From an uncultured Verrucomicrobiota bacterium (GTDB lineage Bacteria > Verrucomicrobiota > Verrucomicrobiae > Opitutales > Opitutaceae), in contig CAMLNJ010000097.1 of the NCBI GenBank assembly GCA_946481225.1, forward strand, positions 1-8,694: a DNA stretch of 8,694 bases. The letters run 5' to 3'. Both the position numbers and the translations under genes were made by a program. This document shows positions 5,976 through 8,694 of this stretch, piece by piece. Position 1 is the first letter of the stretch. Each line of letters starts with the position of its first letter. The notes beneath the pieces are model-generated. The model was given only the letters and a program-made list of their open reading frames with translations, was not told the DNA's origin and did no database searches.

Positions 5976-7021
5976 TAGCTTTCGGCCAGGTTTTTGCGGA
6001 AAAGCCAGGGTGAGGAGTCGGCGACGGGGTTTTCGGCGGAGCGGGCGCGAGCGCCGGCGAGGAGCGTTTGCCAGAGGGCGCGGTGTCGCGGGCGGAAGCG
6101 CAGGGTGCGGAAAAGGGTGGAGGGGCGGCGCAGCGCGCCGGCGAGGAAACGCAGCCAGTCGGCGGGGCGGGCGCAGCGCAGGATCGCGCCGGGGCGCACG
6201 CCGGAGAGGGCGACGTGGAAAAGCAGGCCGGTCGAGGGGGGGCGTTGCTCGCGGAGCGTCTGCCAGAGGCGGTCGAGTTCGCCCGTCGGCGAGGGGTGGG
6301 CGGCGAGGTAGCTGCCGGCGACGAGGAGTTGGGAACCGGCCCATTGCGCGCGGTCGCGCGAGCGGGCGGTGGCGAGGGTGAGGGCGAAGTTGCCGAGCGG
6401 GCGGGGCAGGAGGAGCCAGGCGCCGGGCAGGAGGCGCTCGCGGGCCGGCTCGATGATGGCGACGGGCGTGTCGGCCGGGACGAGGGCGGCGCGCGAGGCG
6501 GAGGCGCGGCAGAGCATGGCGCCGTGGGAGTGGAGGGCGTCGAAGCACTGGAGCGGCACGGGCCAGCGGAAGAGGCGGGGGAGCTCGTCGGCGCCGGGGG
6601 CGGTTTGCCAGATCGCGCGGCCGGTGTCGGTCCAGGTGTGGTCGGCGTTTTCCTGCCAGAGGCGCATGTTGGCCCAGGCGACGTTGGCCTGGGGGTGCGC
6701 GAGGAGCGCGGCGTGCGCTTCGGCGAGGAAGGCGGGTTCCCACCAGTTGTCGTCCTCGAGGATGGTGAGGAAGGGCTCGGGGCCGCCGGCGTAGGCGTGA
6801 TTGAAGGCGGCGACGGGGCCCCAGTTGCGCGCGTGGTGGTGGAGCGTGATGCGCGGATCGCCGATCTCGGAGACGAGGCTGCGGGGAAAGTCGTCCTCGG
6901 GCGCGTCGTTGTGGAGCTCGCAGATCCAGTCGGCGAAGGTCTGGGCGCGCAGGGAGTCGAGCGCGCGGCGGAGCAGCGCGGGACGCCGGCAGGTGAGCAG
7001 GAAAACGCGGATGGCGGCCAT
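5975..7021 (-). CDS. GT2-like glycosyltransferase (GT-A fold), divergent
   Basis: The 348-residue product opens with RVFLLTCRRPALLRRALDSL (residues 5-24), the usual first strand and helix of a GT-A domain, followed by AQTFADWICELHNDAPED (26-43). There N38-D39 stands where most GT2 enzymes have the DDGS nucleotide-binding motif. NWGPVAAFNHAY (66-77) matches the conserved N-x-G-x-x-x-A-x-N element. LTILEDDNWW (85-94) carries the metal-binding acidic cluster E89-D90-D91. It should transfer a sugar from a nucleotide donor; the substrate is unknown. The C-terminal 160 residues lack recognisable motifs, are Arg/Leu-rich with no clear membrane helix, and may bind the acceptor or membrane. The ATG at 7021 lies 27 bases after the stop of the upstream gene, without an obvious Shine-Dalgarno. 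It is the third gene in the operon. Confidence 0.87.
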   Translation of the reverse strand: MAAIRVFLLTCRRPALLRRALDSLRAQTFADWICELHNDAPEDDFPRSLVSEIGDPRITLHHHARNWGPVAAFNHAYAGGPEPFLTILEDDNWWEPAFLAEAHAALLAHPQANVAWANMRLWQENADHTWTDTGRAIWQTAPGADELPRLFRWPVPLQCFDALHSHGAMLCRASASRAALVPADTPVAIIEPARERLLPGAWLLLPRPLGNFALTLATARSRDRAQWAGSQLLVAGSYLAAHPSPTGELDRLWQTLREQRPPSTGLLFHVALSGVRPGAILRCARPADWLRFLAGALRRPSTLFRTLRFRPRHRALWQTLLAGARARSAENPVADSSPWLFRKNLAES

Positions 7022-7048
7022 GGCGTGTCGCGCGGGCGGGCGGTTGTT

Positions 7049-8005
7049 TTAGCGCGCGAGAAGGCGGGCGAGACGGTAGGCGAGGCGCCAGCCGACGAGG
7101 CGGGAGAGCGCGCGCAGTCGGCCGCCCATGGGAGGCGGGAGATCGGAGCCGCCGAGGGCGAGGGCGCGGGCGGAGGCGCGGCGCGAGGCGTCGGGCGCGT
7201 CCGGGTAGAGTTCGTAGGCGAGGCGCTGCCAGTAGGTGGCGAGGGCGGCGCGGACACGGGGAGAGTCCTCGCGGGCGGAGAGATGCGCGGAGATGAGCTC
7301 GATGGAGCGGGCGAGCGAGGCGAGCGCGGCGGGCGAGCGGCGTCGGCTGAGGCTGCCGCCGAGGCCGGAGCGGTAATGGCTGGATGCGTCGGGCTCGGGC
7401 GTGAAGACGAGGCCGGCGGAGACGAGGACGACGCGGGCGAAGTATTCGCCGTCGTCGTTGAGCGAGAGCGTTTCGTCCCAGGGGCCGGCGGCGTCGAGCA
7501 TGGAGCGGGGGCAGAGCCAAGCGGCGGGGTGCATCATGCGGCACTCGGCGACGTGGAGGAGGAGCCAGTCGAGGGGCGAGAAATCCTGGAAGATATCCGC
7601 GTCGACGAAACGGGTGGCCGCGGGATCGGTCTCGAAGCGTCCCCAGCGGCAGGTGGCGAGGGAGCGGGCGGGGGAGGTGGCGAGGCGGGCGAGCTGGAGC
7701 TCGATCTTGCGCGGGGAGAGGAGGTCGTCGGCGTCGAGGAATTGGATGAAGTCGCCGCGGGCGAGGCGGAGGGCGTGGTTGCGGGCGGCGGAGGCGCCGG
7801 CGTTGGGTTGCGAGACAACCTGAATGCGGCCGGGGTGGCGGGCGGCGATGTCGCGGGCGCGGGCGAGGGTGCCGTCGCGCGAGCCGTCGTCGACTACGAT
7901 GATCTCGCAACGCGGGTGTGTCTGAGCGAGGGCGGAGGCGAGCGTGTCGGCGATCCAGGGCGCGGCGTCGTAGGCCGGGATGAGGATGGAGACGAGGGGG
8001 CTCAT
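7049..8005 (-). CDS. Glycosyltransferase family 2
   Basis: From the ATG at 8005 this is a 318-residue textbook GT2 enzyme: VSILIPAYDAAPWIADTLASAL (residues 5-26), IIVVDDGSRDGT (35-46) for nucleotide binding, QPNAGASAARNHAL (67-79), FIQFLDADDLL (86-96) with the metal-binding DAD, then GPWDE (174-178) and LNDDGEYFARV (182-192). The NDDGEY element lies where the catalytic base (ED motif) is expected. It should act by inversion at the cytoplasmic face on a lipid-linked or nascent polysaccharide; donor and acceptor are unknown. The frame stays open upstream to an ATG at 8197, but that stretch is Arg/Pro-rich shadow over the preceding gene. I chose 8005 because the GT2 domain begins there and the ATG forms an ATGA overlap with the upstream stop. 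The roughly 90 C-terminal residues are helical, basic and unassigned. Confidence 0.93.
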   Translation of the reverse strand: MSPLVSILIPAYDAAPWIADTLASALAQTHPRCEIIVVDDGSRDGTLARARDIAARHPGRIQVVSQPNAGASAARNHALRLARGDFIQFLDADDLLSPRKIELQLARLATSPARSLATCRWGRFETDPAATRFVDADIFQDFSPLDWLLLHVAECRMMHPAAWLCPRSMLDAAGPWDETLSLNDDGEYFARVVLVSAGLVFTPEPDASSHYRSGLGGSLSRRRSPAALASLARSIELISAHLSAREDSPRVRAALATYWQRLAYELYPDAPDASRRASARALALGGSDLPPPMGGRLRALSRLVGWRLAYRLARLLAR

Positions 8006-8694
8006 GTCTCGGGGCGAGGGGCGAGGGCGAGCCGCCAAGCGCGGGTGTGATAGGCATCGCGCGAGAGGTCGACGTAGTGGTGCATGACGGCGGTCGGGCG
8101 GGCGATCTCGGCGGCGCCGGGCATGGTGAGGTAGTCGGCGGCGGGGGCGGCGACGGTGCCGGCGGGGGCGCGGGCGGCGAGCAGGGCGCAGAGGCATTGC
8201 TCGAGGTAGTAGCTGGTGCCGTGGTCGCGGATGAGGGAGGCGGCGGCGTATTCGAGAAAGTCCCAGTCGACGGTGTCGGAGCGGAAGCCGCAGAGACCGA
8301 CGTTGACGAGCGGCGGGATGGGGACGCCGGTGATTTTTTCGAGGTAGGCGCGGGGGTAGCCGTAGTTTTCCGCGCAGTCGGTGGCGTGGAAGGGGCGGTC
8401 GGGCGCGGCGAGCCAGTCGAGGAGGAGGCGGGGCTCGCGCCAGAAGAGCAGATCGCTGTCGAGGACGAGGCGCCAGCCGGAGCGGCCGAGGTGGACGTCG
8501 ATGAGTTTCCGGAGATGCGGGTAGTTTTCCCAGCGTTCGCGCAGGACGGGAAAGCGGGCGACGGGCAGGTGGCGGTCGAGATTTTCGCGGGCGGCGGCGT
8601 GGTCGTGGATACGGGCGGAAGGGAAGAGGCGCAGGAGCGGGGCGCGGGCCTCGGCATCAAGGGTGCCGTCGTCGTAGAGCTCGGGCGCGAGCGG
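8002..8694 (-). CDS. Putative GT-A glycosyltransferase with DSD motif, 5' end outside the window
   Basis: Reading leftward from the right edge, one frame is open for 230 codons to a TGA at 8002-8004; the start lies beyond the window. In visible numbering, the protein has LIDVHLGRSGWRLVLDSDLLFWREP (64-88), whose DSD (79-81) after a hydrophobic strand is the typical metal and nucleotide-sugar site of GT-A enzymes. PPLVNVGLCGFRSD (127-140) resembles the N-x-G segment of GT8-like transferases, and YLEQCLCALLA (163-173) has an E-Q pair where such enzymes carry their D-Q. MHHYVDLSRDAYHTRAWR (204-221) near the C-terminus could supply the metal-binding His. I infer a sugar transferase distantly GT8/GT77-like, substrate unknown; the family is less sure than for its neighbours. 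Its codon use (GCC, CTC and CGC rich) matches the operon and differs from the Pro/Ser/Thr-rich shadow frame over the same bases. The stop overlaps the next gene's ATG. Confidence 0.8.
   Translation of the reverse strand, partial: PLAPELYDDGTLDAEARAPLLRLFPSARIHDHAAARENLDRHLPVARFPVLRERWENYPHLRKLIDVHLGRSGWRLVLDSDLLFWREPRLLLDWLAAPDRPFHATDCAENYGYPRAYLEKITGVPIPPLVNVGLCGFRSDTVDWDFLEYAAASLIRDHGTSYYLEQCLCALLAARAPAGTVAAPAADYLTMPGAAEIARPTAVMHHYVDLSRDAYHTRAWRLALAPRPET

Larger units (their letters stand above)
3517..8694 (-). other. Five-gene glycan assembly operon (right end outside the window)
   Basis: Five genes lie head to tail on the - strand: DSD-type transferase, GT2, divergent GT2, acyltransferase, GT4. 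Junctions are an ATGA overlap, 27 bases, 29 or 122 bases depending on the acyltransferase start, and a GTGA overlap. No promoter is visible inside, so transcription should start right of the window. The set fits synthesis and O-acylation of a surface or secreted polysaccharide. Polymerase, flippase, export and nucleotide-sugar genes are not in view, so the glycan class is open. Confidence 0.75.

Noticed and set aside
5059..7257. 732-codon - strand frame across the acyltransferase and divergent GT2 genes
   Set aside because: Pro/Ser/Arg-rich out-of-frame translation without motifs.
6068..8050. 660-codon + strand frame opposite the glycosyltransferases
   Set aside because: Gly/Glu/Ala-rich antisense shadow without domains; both genes beneath it have clear GT-A motifs on the - strand.
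4749..8660. A single 1303-codon - strand open frame suggesting a giant fusion protein
   Set aside because: Only its last 367 to 398 codons encode a recognisable protein, the acyltransferase. The rest is Pro/Arg/Ser/Thr-rich shadow over three glycosyltransferase genes in other frames, kept open by high GC.

Overview
The window is very GC-rich bacterial DNA, strongly biased to G/C at third codon positions. No marker gene fixes the taxonomy. The codon bias, the long TPR protein and the style of the glycosyltransferases (for example a family-4-like enzyme with a WFSQTTGPGRG segment) make me think of Verrucomicrobiota, perhaps an Opitutaceae relative. This is a low-confidence guess, and Planctomycetota or Myxococcota are alternatives.

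Layout. The left third (2-3052, + strand) is one long open reading frame, cut by the left edge, encoding a large tetratricopeptide-repeat (TPR) protein. Positions 3053-3516 are an intergenic stretch between convergent genes. It holds several small hairpins and, at its right end, two near-identical AT-rich perfect palindromes in inverted relation, 57 bp centre to centre. From 3517 to the right edge, five genes lie head to tail on the - strand. In transcription order (right to left) they are: a GT-A-type glycosyltransferase with a DSD motif, cut by the right edge (8002-8694); a GT2 glycosyltransferase (7049-8005); a second, divergent GT2-like glycosyltransferase (5975-7021); a membrane acyltransferase of the Acyltransferase_3/OafA type (4749-5852 or to 5945); and a GT-B glycosyltransferase of the GT4 type (3517-4752).

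How they work together. Two junctions in the five-gene set are 4-base stop/start overlaps (ATGA at 8002-8005, GTGA at 4749-4752) and the other gaps are short, so it reads as one operon whose promoter lies beyond the right edge. Four sugar transferases plus one acyltransferase fit assembly and O-acylation of a surface or secreted polysaccharide (O-antigen, capsule or exopolysaccharide). No polymerase, flippase, export or nucleotide-sugar gene is in view, so the product cannot be named. The TPR gene is on the other strand and has no shown link to the glycan genes.

I found no CRISPR array, tRNA, rRNA, transposase or integrase. The most unusual non-coding signal is the palindrome pair just downstream of the glycan operon. 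The sequence shows no clear new enzymatic system.
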